64,000 nt of DNA from Candidatus Nitrosopumilus sp. (GTDB taxonomy: Archaea > Thermoproteota > Nitrososphaeria > Nitrososphaerales > Nitrosopumilaceae): positions 21,099 through 85,098 of the forward strand of contig JAOTTW010000001.1 of NCBI GenBank assembly GCA_029864235.1, in the 5' to 3' direction. The notes under the pieces were generated by a model. The model saw nothing but the letters and a program-made list of their open reading frames with translations, did not search any database and had not been told where the DNA came from. This document shows positions 8,362-16,038 of the stretch, one piece after another. The position numbers and the translations under genes were made by a program. The first letter of the stretch is position 1. Each line of letters starts with the position of its first letter.

Positions 8362-8962
8362 CGGTTAATAGACGGAATCCGTCTTTATCCATAATGGCAA
8401 TATTTATTCCGTCACCAGTACCAATATTTCTTACAATAGCAGCTTTTACTGCTCTAAGAGCAATCTTTTTTGCTTCTTCTATTGTAAGGTCAGGACGATA
8501 TTCTTCTTCTAATGTGCCATATGCAACAGGAGAACCGCTTCCTGTTGTAACATAGTTTTTTTCCTCAACTGAGCCAAACATGTCAATATTAAACAATGCC
8601 GGACCATTTGAGTCATAACCACCCACCAATATATCAGCCATAAACGGATAACCACGATTTTGGTGAAAAATGAGTGAACAAAGTCGAGCAAGAGAATGAA
8701 TTGCAATTGGGCCTTGTTTTTCTACTCTGTGTAGATTTGAATGATAACGAAGGATATCGACAATGTTTTGGGCGTCTGCAACTCCACCTGCCAGTGTTAA
8801 ACCTGCATGATCATCAATTTTTTGGATTTTCATTGTGTTGTTATTTGCAATAAAATATCCTGCACTGGCTCTCATATCAGCACATAAGACGACACCGTCT
8901 TTAGCCTTGATACCTACTGTGGTAGTCCCATGCAAAATTTTTTCTTCAACATTATTTGACAA
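8330..8962 (-). CDS. psmB: Proteasome beta subunit
   Basis: N-terminal-nucleophile protease subunit of the archaeal 20S proteasome. A 12-residue propeptide ends in HG before Thr13, the catalytic Thr1 of the mature chain (TTTVG). With Thr13 as 1, Asp17 and Lys33 of the catalytic triad are present (Asp29, Lys45 of the precursor), and GSGSPVAYG occurs at the expected place, so the subunit should be active. TTG start with AGGTG five bases upstream. Overlaps fttA by 32 bases. Confidence 0.95.
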   Translation of the reverse strand: MSNNVEEKILHGTTTVGIKAKDGVVLCADMRASAGYFIANNNTMKIQKIDDHAGLTLAGGVADAQNIVDILRYHSNLHRVEKQGPIAIHSLARLCSLIFHQNRGYPFMADILVGGYDSNGPALFNIDMFGSVEEKNYVTTGSGSPVAYGTLEEEYRPDLTIEEAKKIALRAVKAAIVRNIGTGDGINIAIMDKDGFRLLTDEQKKAIIEL

Positions 8963-8967
8963 AAATA

Positions 8968-8972
8968 CACCT
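8968..8972 (-). promoter_or_regulatory. Ribosome binding site for psmB (TTG start)
   Basis: Minus-strand AGGTG is five bases before the TTG at 8962. It matches the anti-Shine-Dalgarno end of archaeal 16S rRNA and fixes this non-ATG start. Confidence 0.55.
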
Positions 8973-9001
8973 ATAGAGATATTCTAAATGGCATAACACC
9001 C

Positions 9002-9011
9002 TTTTAAATAA
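9002..9011. promoter_or_regulatory. Candidate shared TATA element between psmB and egsA
   Basis: TTTTAAATAA is the only clear TATA-like box in the 76-base gap between the divergent genes. It is about 32 bases from the egsA ATG (near-leaderless start) and, on the minus strand (TTATTTAAAA), about 45 bases from the psmB start, leaving room for its ribosome binding site. Two adjacent offset promoters cannot be excluded. Confidence 0.45.
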
Positions 9012-9038
9012 CTTTTTGATCCTTTGAAATCATAAATA

Positions 9039-10103
9039 ATGACAAAAAAGCAAGATCACATGCAATCACACACCATGGAGTTACCAAGGCTAATAGTGGT
9101 TGGTGAGAAAAATATCGAGGAGTTTGGGAGATTCTTACATACTTTAAACAAGCCCAAAAAGGTTTCATTAATTTCTGGAATTCATGTTAAAAAAATTCTC
9201 AAACGACAAATTGAAAATTCGCTAAAAGGTGAAAAAATTATCTTTGTTTGGCATATATCAAAAGACAGCAAGTTACAAATGCTAAATCAGATCCAAGAAG
9301 ATGTAAAAAAAGATTATAGCGATCTTATTGTAGGGATAGGAGGGGGGCGTTCAGTGGATACTGCCAAAATGGTTGGATTTAAACTAGATATTCCATTTGT
9401 GAGTCTGCCAACAGCAGCTTCACATGATGGCATGGCCAGTCCATTTGTTTCAGTAAAAAGTGATAAACCACATTCCATAGTTGCAACTGCACCACTGGGA
9501 GTTTTTGTGGATATAGATATAATCAAAAAATCACCAAAGAGACTTTTGGCTAGTGGTTGTGGAGATTTGATAGCAAATATGATTGCTGTCAAGGATTGGC
9601 AATTAGGTCATGAAAAAACTGGAGAGTACTATGGTATGTATTCAGCAAATTTAGCTACAATGAGTGCCAAGATAGTTTTTGAAAATTCAAAACGCTTTAC
9701 CAAAAAAGGATTAGACGTCAGAGTGATTGTAGAGGCATTAATTAGTGCAGGTGTTGCCTCATGTATAGCTGGAAGTAGTAGGCCATGTTCGGGAGCAGAA
9801 CATCTTTTTTCTCACGCCCTAGATAAAATTGCGCCTGGAAAGGGATTACATGGTGAAAAATGTGGAATTGGAGCAATAATGATGGCAAAATTACAGGGAC
9901 AGGATTGGAAAAAAATTGTAAAGACATTGAAAGAAGTTGGTGCACCAACAACTGCAAAACAAATTGGTCTAAAAGAAGGAGAGGTAGTAAATGCCCTAAT
10001 GATAGCACAAGACTTGAGACCAGAAAGATATACTATTCTAAAAGAAGTTGAGATGACAGAAAGAAATGCATTAAATTTAGCAAAAAGTACTAAAGTGATT
10101 TAA
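9039..10103 (+). CDS. egsA: sn-glycerol-1-phosphate dehydrogenase
   Basis: Reduces dihydroxyacetone phosphate to sn-glycerol-1-phosphate, setting archaeal lipid stereochemistry. The 354 residues match the family. NAD(P)-binding VGIGGGRSVDTAK is at about 98-110, SLPTAASHDGMASPF follows, and zinc ligands are expected in ASGCGDLIAN, SGAEHLFSHAL and LHGEKCG. ATG 9039 sits about 30 bases after a TATA element; an internal ATG eight codons in is possible. Convergent overlap of 4 bases with the FKBP gene. Confidence 0.95.
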   Translation: MTKKQDHMQSHTMELPRLIVVGEKNIEEFGRFLHTLNKPKKVSLISGIHVKKILKRQIENSLKGEKIIFVWHISKDSKLQMLNQIQEDVKKDYSDLIVGIGGGRSVDTAKMVGFKLDIPFVSLPTAASHDGMASPFVSVKSDKPHSIVATAPLGVFVDIDIIKKSPKRLLASGCGDLIANMIAVKDWQLGHEKTGEYYGMYSANLATMSAKIVFENSKRFTKKGLDVRVIVEALISAGVASCIAGSSRPCSGAEHLFSHALDKIAPGKGLHGEKCGIGAIMMAKLQGQDWKKIVKTLKEVGAPTTAKQIGLKEGEVVNALMIAQDLRPERYTILKEVEMTERNALNLAKSTKVI

Positions 10104-10846
10104 GCTGCTTTTGGTTCGGGAGTCTTTTGTTCTTTGGTCTCAGTTTTCTTTTGAGCCTGTTTGTTAAGATGTGTTTCAACAAAATTAATTTTCTCCAATG
10201 ATGGAACGAACTTGAATATATCTAATTGAATAAAATGCTTCATTATTTGTAGTCCGTCGGCTCTCAAAATTTCCTCGGGAATGGTAATGTAGACTTGATT
10301 ATCCTTCAATTCAAAATTAATTTTTGAATTTTCCAATGGTAATCTATTTTGTAGAATTCCATCTATTCTATCATTTGGAGAATCAAGAGATTTTACTACG
10401 TTTACATCATAAAGTATTGTTTTTCCTGCATATTTGTGATTGTAATCTATTTGAACTCTTCCTGAACCAATAAATCTAATAATTCCTCTTTTATTATCGA
10501 CCTCTATTGTATCACCTACAGAAACTTTTTCTGCATCTTCACCAAGTTTTCTAATTGGAATCATTCTTACCTTGCTGGAATCTCTTTCACCAAATCCTTT
10601 GTCAGGAATTACTTCAACAGTGAGTTTTTCTCCTACAGATGTCTTTGTTAGAGCTTCATCAAGTCCTTTAAGAACCGGATAAGAAACTTCGCCAATTGAA
10701 ACAAGTTTTGGTTGATATTTTACATTTGACTCATAAATGGAATGTTTCTTTGCTTCTTCTTCCATAGTGGTATCAAAAATCTCTTCAGTATCTTTGACTT
10801 TTGCAGTATAGTCTATAAGGATTAATGAACCTTTTTCGAAAGTCAA
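10100..10846 (-). CDS. FKBP-type peptidyl-prolyl isomerase, long archaeal (SlyD-like) form
   Basis: 248-residue cytosolic folding catalyst. The FKBP core (about 5-95) contains LIDYTAKVKDTEEIFDTT and LKGLDEALTKTSVGEK, with an inserted IF-type chaperone flap from GFGERDSSKVRMIP onward (IEVDNKRGIIRFIGSGRVQID, closing with NHKYAGKTILYDV). A C-terminal extension of about 90 residues ends in a Lys/Glu/Pro/Ala-rich tail, as in the long archaeal FKBPs. TTG start. Stop overlaps egsA convergently. Confidence 0.88.
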   Translation of the reverse strand: MTFEKGSLILIDYTAKVKDTEEIFDTTMEEEAKKHSIYESNVKYQPKLVSIGEVSYPVLKGLDEALTKTSVGEKLTVEVIPDKGFGERDSSKVRMIPIRKLGEDAEKVSVGDTIEVDNKRGIIRFIGSGRVQIDYNHKYAGKTILYDVNVVKSLDSPNDRIDGILQNRLPLENSKINFELKDNQVYITIPEEILRADGLQIMKHFIQLDIFKFVPSLEKINFVETHLNKQAQKKTETKEQKTPEPKAA

Positions 10847-10888
10847 TGTGATCGGTCTCGAATTTCCTTATATTAAGTTAACATGGAT

Positions 10889-12034
10889 TTAGAGAGCTTT
10901 GAGTTTGTCTTCTGCAGTCTTAAGACCTGCTTGTACATCTGTATCATATCCCATCATAGCTAAGGTAGATGCAATTCCAGAGATTGCTCTCATTACATGA
11001 TAGACATTGACTTCTCCCATGCATCCAACTCTGAAGACTTTGCCCTTTAGATTTCCAAATCCACCTGCAACTAAAATTCTGAATTTTTTGGCAAGCGTAT
11101 CTCGGAAAATTTTATCTTCTAATCCATCCAAGTAATTTAATGCAATGACCACTGTAGAACGAGAGTCTTCACGTGCAAATGGTGTTAATCCAATTGCTGA
11201 CAGCCCAGAGTATAATGCATCTGAACATACTCTATGACGATGTATTCTTTTTTCCATTCCTTCTTCTAGAATAATTCTCATTGCTTCTCTATATGCATAA
11301 AGAACAGGTAATGCTGGTGTAAATGGAGTATGTTTGGATTCATCATAATACTTGAAGTATCTTGGTAAATTGAAGTACATTGTATTTGGAGGATTGTCTT
11401 CCATATACTTTCTAGTTCTTTGATTAACACAAATTGGTGAGATTCCAGGTGGGCATGCAAATGCCTTTTGAGCGCCAGTCATTGCAATGTCAATTCCCCA
11501 CTTATCCATGTGAAGTTCTTCGCCTCCAACAATAGATACGCCATCTAGAACATAGTAAGAGTCATTTCTTGATGTAAGATCTTTAATTTTATCAAGATAA
11601 TTAAGCATGGTCCCAGTTGAAGTTTCATTCCAAACGCAGTAAAATGCTTTTACGTCTTTATTATTATCAAATGCTTCTTTAATTTGATCAAATGTTGCAT
11701 TAACTCCTGGTTCAGTTTCAACTCTAATTGTTTGACCACCTGCCCACTCAACTTGTTGTGCTAAACGACTGCTAAATTCTCCATTAACTGGAATAATTAC
11801 TTTGTCACCTTTTTTGATTAAATTAACAACGCTAGCTTCAACAGCACCAGTTCCTGAAGCTGAAAGACATACTGTATTACCTTCTGTTTCAAAAATTTTC
11901 TTTGTGTTATTTACACATTCTTCATAAAGTTCAACAAAATCATTGCTTCTGTGATTAATTGATGGGGTAAACATTGCTCTGGTTACTCGTTCAGGAACGT
12001 TTGTAGGTCCTGGTAACATAACTAAATATTCCAA
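10889..12034 (-). CDS. Class V aminotransferase (alanine-glyoxylate/serine-pyruvate type)
   Basis: 381-residue PLP enzyme. The start LPGPTNVPERVTRAMF is typical of alanine-glyoxylate/serine-pyruvate aminotransferases; ASGTGAVEASVVNL binds the PLP phosphate, VLDGVSIVGG holds the PLP-ring Asp, and TGAQKAFACPPG contains the Schiff-base lysine. It probably interconverts glyoxylate/glycine or serine/pyruvate; the exact substrate cannot be read. TTG start backed by a strong ribosome binding site, suggesting high expression. Confidence 0.88.
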   Translation of the reverse strand: MEYLVMLPGPTNVPERVTRAMFTPSINHRSNDFVELYEECVNNTKKIFETEGNTVCLSASGTGAVEASVVNLIKKGDKVIIPVNGEFSSRLAQQVEWAGGQTIRVETEPGVNATFDQIKEAFDNNKDVKAFYCVWNETSTGTMLNYLDKIKDLTSRNDSYYVLDGVSIVGGEELHMDKWGIDIAMTGAQKAFACPPGISPICVNQRTRKYMEDNPPNTMYFNLPRYFKYYDESKHTPFTPALPVLYAYREAMRIILEEGMEKRIHRHRVCSDALYSGLSAIGLTPFAREDSRSTVVIALNYLDGLEDKIFRDTLAKKFRILVAGGFGNLKGKVFRVGCMGEVNVYHVMRAISGIASTLAMMGYDTDVQAGLKTAEDKLKAL

Positions 12035-12040
12035 ATATTA

Positions 12041-12046
12041 TCTCCT
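12041..12046 (-). promoter_or_regulatory. Strong ribosome binding site for the class V aminotransferase
   Basis: Minus-strand AGGAGA is six bases before the TTG start at 12034, one of the best Shine-Dalgarno matches in the window. Confidence 0.55.
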
Positions 12047-12075
12047 AATCGAGTTTTTTTGAGGCTTATTTATAA

Positions 12076-12570
12076 TTAAAGAATTTTTAGTCGATCTTTT
12101 GCATTTAACTTTTCTAAAAAAATTTTAGTCCCTTCGGGTACCAGATCATCCCATCTCTGATCGCTAATAATTAGATCACGAATGTTGGTTCCAGATAATT
12201 TATCCCTTTTTAAAAAAGGAATTGGAATTACTTTAACAGATCTTTTTGAATACAGATGTTTTGTCAATTCATCATTTGAAAAAACTATATCAAATTTTGG
12301 AACAATAGTATCTATTTTTTCAATCCATTTGACATGATTATCCATATCTGGTATAAAATAAATTGAAATTTTCTCTTTCATTGAATCATCAATTGAAGAT
12401 AGAATCATTTCTTTTCTTTCCTTAGCTGAGAAAGGATTATTTTTTTGTGCAGGTTTGTTGGAACTGCCTAAGCCTATCCATAATTTATCAACTTTGGATA
12501 GGGCAAATTGTAATGCTTTAAGATGACCCAGGTGAAAAGGCTGAAATCTTCCAATTAACAATCCATCCAT
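12076..12570 (-). CDS. nadM: Nicotinamide-nucleotide adenylyltransferase, archaeal type
   Basis: Condenses NMN and ATP to NAD. 164 residues with the nucleotidyltransferase signature GRFQPFHLGHL (His13, His16) and the C-terminal SGTNIRDLI equivalent of ISSTK/R. Length and architecture match archaeal NadM rather than bacterial NadD. ATG start. It lies upstream of the aminotransferase on the same strand with a 41-base gap, so cotranscription is possible. Confidence 0.93.
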   Translation of the reverse strand: MDGLLIGRFQPFHLGHLKALQFALSKVDKLWIGLGSSNKPAQKNNPFSAKERKEMILSSIDDSMKEKISIYFIPDMDNHVKWIEKIDTIVPKFDIVFSNDELTKHLYSKRSVKVIPIPFLKRDKLSGTNIRDLIISDQRWDDLVPEGTKIFLEKLNAKDRLKIL

Positions 12571-12631
12571 AATTAATGCTAAAAAGTTTGTTTTAAAAAA
12601 CTATCATAAGTACAAGCATATTAGAAAAAAT

Positions 12632-13657
12632 ATGAACTATCTAAAAATTGATGGTGCATTTGGTGAGGGCGGAGGTCAAATTGTACGTACAGCAATAACA
12701 TTATCATGTATTACAAAAAAGCCAATTATTTTAGAAAACATTAGACAGAATAGAAAAAATCCTGGATTAAAACCTCAACATCTAACTGCGATTAAAATTC
12801 TTCAAAAAATTTGTAAGGTCAAAGTGGATGGTGCATATATTGGTTCAACAAGTTTCACATTTATTCCAAATGACGTAAAAGAGGTTAGTCTAAAAGAAGA
12901 CATAGGAACAGCAGGTAGTATTTCTTTAGTTCTTCAAGTTTTAATTCCAGTTTCAGCGATGTGTCAAAAGAAATTAGAATTGTCTATCAGAGGAGGAACA
13001 GATGTTCTTTGGAGTCCAACAATAGATTATACACGATATGTTTTAAGTGAGGCATATACAAGACTAGGGATAAATTTTTCAATGAAATTAATCAAACGAG
13101 GTTATTATCCTAAAGGTGGCGGAGAAGTTAAAATAGAAGTCTTACCATCTAAGATTAGGTCAATCTCTTTAATTGAAAGAAGTACAAAAAATCTGAAATT
13201 ATATTGTTCATTTTCTAAATTGTCTGCAGAAATAATTCAAGAAAAAATAAAAAAAATTGAATTAAAATTAATAGGAAAAAAATTTGTTGTAGAAAGTATT
13301 ATTAGAAAAGAGGATGCACTGGATTCAGGTTCTTCTATTCTAATTACAAGCATTGATAAAAATTCAATTATTGGTATAGACAGTATTTATGATAAAAAAA
13401 ATAATGAATTTAATTTAGATTTGAGCAGAATTACAGAGAATAATCTAGGAGTAGATGAAAATCTTGCAGATATGCTTGTTCTTCCTGCAAGTCTATCAAA
13501 TAGTTTGACTACATTTAGAGTGCCAAAGATTTCAAAACATTTAGAGACAAATCTGTATTTGACATCAAAGATTACGGGATGCAGATATGGTATTGGAAAA
13601 TTACAAAATGGTTATGAGATTAGAATAGAGAGGGCCTCAAACTCCTGCATTCAATAG
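12632..13657 (+). CDS. rtcA: RNA 3'-terminal phosphate cyclase
   Basis: ATP-dependent conversion of RNA 3'-phosphate to 2',3'-cyclic phosphate. 341 residues: IDGAFGEGGGQIVRTA at the N-terminus, GSISLVLQVLIP, RGYYPKGGGEV, VDENLADMLVLPASL, and a probable nucleophilic histidine at 303 (KISKHLETNL). All family landmarks are present. ATG start; the last 21 bases overlap convergently with the CopD-like gene. Confidence 0.92.
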   Translation: MNYLKIDGAFGEGGGQIVRTAITLSCITKKPIILENIRQNRKNPGLKPQHLTAIKILQKICKVKVDGAYIGSTSFTFIPNDVKEVSLKEDIGTAGSISLVLQVLIPVSAMCQKKLELSIRGGTDVLWSPTIDYTRYVLSEAYTRLGINFSMKLIKRGYYPKGGGEVKIEVLPSKIRSISLIERSTKNLKLYCSFSKLSAEIIQEKIKKIELKLIGKKFVVESIIRKEDALDSGSSILITSIDKNSIIGIDSIYDKKNNEFNLDLSRITENNLGVDENLADMLVLPASLSNSLTTFRVPKISKHLETNLYLTSKITGCRYGIGKLQNGYEIRIERASNSCIQ

Positions 13658-14134
13658 AGATGCGAAAAATAGAATTGAAACAGACAATATTACTGTTACT
13701 TCACCTAGAATAATAATTTTCTTTCTTAATTTTTGAATTTGCTTTTCGGGCATTTGTCTCGACATTATTTTTTCTTCAACATCCTTTCGAATTATTCTAA
13801 CATGTATTGTATAAGCAATAATTAATGCTATAACTAAAATTATCTTAATTATAAGAAAAATTCCATAGCTTGTTGCAACCAACAAATCAGGTTTACTCAA
13901 AAGTGCATGAGAATTATACAAACCAGTTCCCATCAGAATTATCAATGATGGTACTGCAATTTTGTTGAATCTTTTTCCAACCTTAATCATAATGTTTAAT
14001 CTTTCTTCAATTGAATTTGACATTGTTTTGAGAAGTGGTGAAAAAACTACCCCAATAAATAATGAACCGCCAACCCATATTGCTGCTGAAATCAGATGGA
14101 CCCATGTAAGTATTGCCTGTTCTATTGGGGTCAC
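13637..14134 (-). CDS. CopD-like four-helix membrane protein
   Basis: 165 residues with four predicted membrane helices (about 8-30, 55-75, 85-108, 140-162). The first helix begins LTWVHLISAAIWVGGSLF, the histidine/tryptophan signature of the CopD/YcnJ copper-transport family. GTG start. A role in copper handling would suit an ammonia oxidiser with copper enzymes, but the residues alone prove only the family. The 3' end overlaps rtcA by 21 bases. Confidence 0.72.
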   Translation of the reverse strand: MTPIEQAILTWVHLISAAIWVGGSLFIGVVFSPLLKTMSNSIEERLNIMIKVGKRFNKIAVPSLIILMGTGLYNSHALLSKPDLLVATSYGIFLIIKIILVIALIIAYTIHVRIIRKDVEEKIMSRQMPEKQIQKLRKKIIILGEVTVILSVSILFFASLLNAGV

Positions 14135-14174
14135 AATATCTAATGTTTGAAATCAAATATTATGTATTTGTATC

Positions 14175-14714
14175 TTGACAACCTTTTTTAGTTGTACAGA
14201 ATGTGATACCAGTAAATTGGGACTTCAAAGTAAGATGATTGTCTACGCTGCAATTGTAGGTTTACTAGGTATGATGGGAGTAATTGTATACTATGCAAGT
14301 TTAGATAATCCACAATTAGAACAGGTTGAAATTAGTTTAAGTGAAGTTATAGTAAGGGATGTGAATAAAATTGAAAATACTGCAAAATTGGAAGTTTCAT
14401 TTCTTGTAAAGAATCCAAGTGAAAAAACATTTACTGTACCAATTATTAGCTATCAATTGTTTGCTGATGGACAATTGTTAGGTTCAGGTCAATATTCTAC
14501 TGAAGATATTTCAATGCCAGGCAGAGCAGTATTTTATCCAGGTGCAGAAGTTCCATTGAAAAATAGATTTGTTCTATCAGAGTCTAATGTAGATTCTGAA
14601 ATATATAACTCAGTTTTAAATGATGAAATCACTAATTTTACTGCTGAAGGCAGTATAACAACTGAAACTACTTGGAGTGTTATTGAAAAAGAATTCAAGA
14701 GTAGTTTAAATTAA
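14175..14714 (+). CDS. Membrane-anchored LEA14/WHy-like beta-sandwich protein
   Basis: 179 residues: a short Cys-containing lead (FFSCTECDTSK), one membrane helix at about 21-42 (MIVYAAIVGLLGMMGVIVYY), then an extracytoplasmic domain whose VEISLSEVIV, LEVSFLVKNPSEKTFTVP and YQLFADGQLLGSG strands look like the LEA2/WHy fold. TTG 14175 is the longest start; ATG 14235 would remove the Cys-rich lead and is quite possible. A paralogue lies at 19430-19879. Function unknown. Confidence 0.65.
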   Translation: MTTFFSCTECDTSKLGLQSKMIVYAAIVGLLGMMGVIVYYASLDNPQLEQVEISLSEVIVRDVNKIENTAKLEVSFLVKNPSEKTFTVPIISYQLFADGQLLGSGQYSTEDISMPGRAVFYPGAEVPLKNRFVLSESNVDSEIYNSVLNDEITNFTAEGSITTETTWSVIEKEFKSSLN

Positions 14715-14718
14715 AAAG

Positions 14719-14792
14719 TGGGTCGAGTGAGATTCGAACTCACGATCACCGCCGTGTCGAGGCGGTATCCTAACCAGCTAGACTACCGGCCC
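14719..14792 (-). tRNA. tRNA-Val (GAC), with unusual C33
   Basis: 74-base cloverleaf on the minus strand: acceptor GGGCCGG/TCGACCC, D arm GTCT-GGAT with a nine-base loop containing GG, anticodon stem CCGCC/GGCGG, seven-base loop TCGACAC, variable TGATC, T arm GTGAG-TTCGAAT-CTCAC, discriminator A, no encoded CCA. The loop gives anticodon GAC, but position 33 is C rather than the near-universal U, and the acceptor has a C4:A69 mismatch. Isotype is read from the anticodon only. Confidence 0.85.
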
Positions 14793-14870
14793 ATTGAAGT
14801 ACAAAACTAGTTACTGACATTATTAACGTTTAACAAAAGCATGAAATGATGGTAAAAGAGGTTAAAGGAA

Positions 14871-15578
14871 TTGTCAGAATTTACTGAGGAAGAAAAAAGA
14901 GGCTTTTACAAGGCCATCTATTCTAGAAGAGATGTCAGATCTCATTTTACTTCAAAATCTATCAAAAATGAAATTTTATCAAAAATTTTAAATGCTGCTC
15001 ATCATGCGCCTTCAGTAGGATTTTCTCAACCTTGGAATTTTATATTAATTAAGAATAATTTAACGAAAAAGAAGATTAAAGAGTCTTTTGAGATTGAAAA
15101 GGTTCGCTCTTCACAACTAATTGAGGAACCAAAAAGATCGAAATATCTTTCATTTAAGCTTGAAGGTATTTTGGAATCTCCAGTTAATCTTTGTGTAACA
15201 TATGATCCGTCAAAATTTGGTCCGTTTGTAATAGGCAGATCTAGTATTCCCGAAGCAGGATTGTATAGTGTTTGTTGTGCAATTCAAAATTTATGGCTTG
15301 CAGCAAGAACTGAAGGTATCGGTGTTGGATGGGTCAGTATTCTTTCAAATGATACACTAAAAGATGTTTTAGAATTACCTGAATATGTTGTTCCTATTGC
15401 ATATCTATGTTTAGGTTATGTTGATGAATTTGCAGAAAAACCGGACCTTGAAAAGGCCGGATGGCTTCATAGACTTGATCTTAAAGATGTTGTATTCTTT
15501 GAAAAATGGAAAGAAAAAGAAAATTCAGACTGGAAAGAAATTCAAGAGATGATCAAAACTAATCTTAATTACGCTTAA
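14871..15578 (+). CDS. bluB: 5,6-dimethylbenzimidazole synthase
   Basis: Oxygen-dependent fragmentation of reduced FMN to dimethylbenzimidazole, the lower ligand of cobalamin. The 235 residues carry the BluB signature throughout: YSRRDVRSHF, AAHHAPSVGFSQPWNF, YLSFKLEGILESPVNLCVTY, GLYSVCCAIQNLWLAARTEG, GVGWVSIL and LCLGYVDEFAEKPDLEKAGW. These separate it from general nitroreductases. TTG start; an upstream ATG at 14841 is in frame but blocked by TGA. Together with cobJ it indicates aerobic-type cobalamin production. Confidence 0.92.
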   Translation: MSEFTEEEKRGFYKAIYSRRDVRSHFTSKSIKNEILSKILNAAHHAPSVGFSQPWNFILIKNNLTKKKIKESFEIEKVRSSQLIEEPKRSKYLSFKLEGILESPVNLCVTYDPSKFGPFVIGRSSIPEAGLYSVCCAIQNLWLAARTEGIGVGWVSILSNDTLKDVLELPEYVVPIAYLCLGYVDEFAEKPDLEKAGWLHRLDLKDVVFFEKWKEKENSDWKEIQEMIKTNLNYA

Positions 15579-15591
15579 ATAATTAAAAGTA

Positions 15592-15600
15592 TTTTTTTTT
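15592..15600 (+). terminator. Oligo-T tract after bluB
   Basis: A run of nine T residues 14 bases after the bluB stop and just before tRNA-Arg; archaeal RNA polymerase terminates at such tracts. Confidence 0.4.
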
Positions 15601-15602
15601 CT

Positions 15603-15696
15603 GGGCTTGTGGCGCAGAGTCATTTATGACGCGAAGCATGGATAGCGCGGTAGCCTCCTAAGTTACAGGTCGAGGGATCGAAGCCCTCCGAGCCCG
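15603..15696 (+). tRNA. tRNA-Arg (CCT) with a 19-base D-loop insertion
   Basis: Acceptor GGGCTTG/CGAGCCC, D stem GCGC/GCGC, anticodon stem GTAGC/GTTAC with loop CTCCTAA (U33, anticodon CCT), variable AGGTC, T stem GAGGG/CCCTC, discriminator G. The D loop is 29 bases instead of about 10; the excess (roughly 15618-15636) contains a small hairpin GTCAT-TT-ATGAC. The T loop reads ATCGAAG, so the conserved T54 is A. The insertion may be a non-canonically placed intron, though no textbook bulge-helix-bulge is obvious. Confidence 0.85.
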
Positions 15697-15910
15697 TTTT
15701 TTAGATTTTATTTTTCTTGAAATTTAAATAGAGAATTAGAGTTTCTATATGAAAGTTGATTGTTTTTGTAAATAGATTATATTGATTAGGGAAGTTAGTA
15801 TTTCAATTCTAAGATCTTTTTAATAGAATTGTTATAATTTTCATTAAATTGATTTTTTTCAATTAGTAGATCTAACTGTAAAAGTCAAATATTAATAAAA
15901 TGTAAAAATT

Positions 15911-16033
15911 ATGATGAGTGAGAAAAAAGATCTAACAGAATTATGTTCATGTAAATGTCATTATGGAGGTGCAGTCAGTTGTCCAGGATGCAAAAATAAT
16001 CATGACATTTCTTGTTGCCATTGTAAGAACTAA
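15911..16033 (+). CDS. Cysteine-rich mini-protein (40 aa)
   Basis: A 40-codon frame starting ATG ATG encodes eight cysteines and two histidines: CSCKCHYGG, then CPGCKNNHD, then CCHCKN. This suggests a zinc- or copper-binding knuckle. An AT-rich TATA-like stretch (ATTAATAAAATG, about 15890-15901) precedes it. Convergent with the coiled-coil membrane protein, 5 bases apart. No family recognised; metal binding is inference from the Cys spacing. Confidence 0.6.
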   Translation: MMSEKKDLTELCSCKCHYGGAVSCPGCKNNHDISCCHCKN

Positions 16034-16038
16034 TTCTA

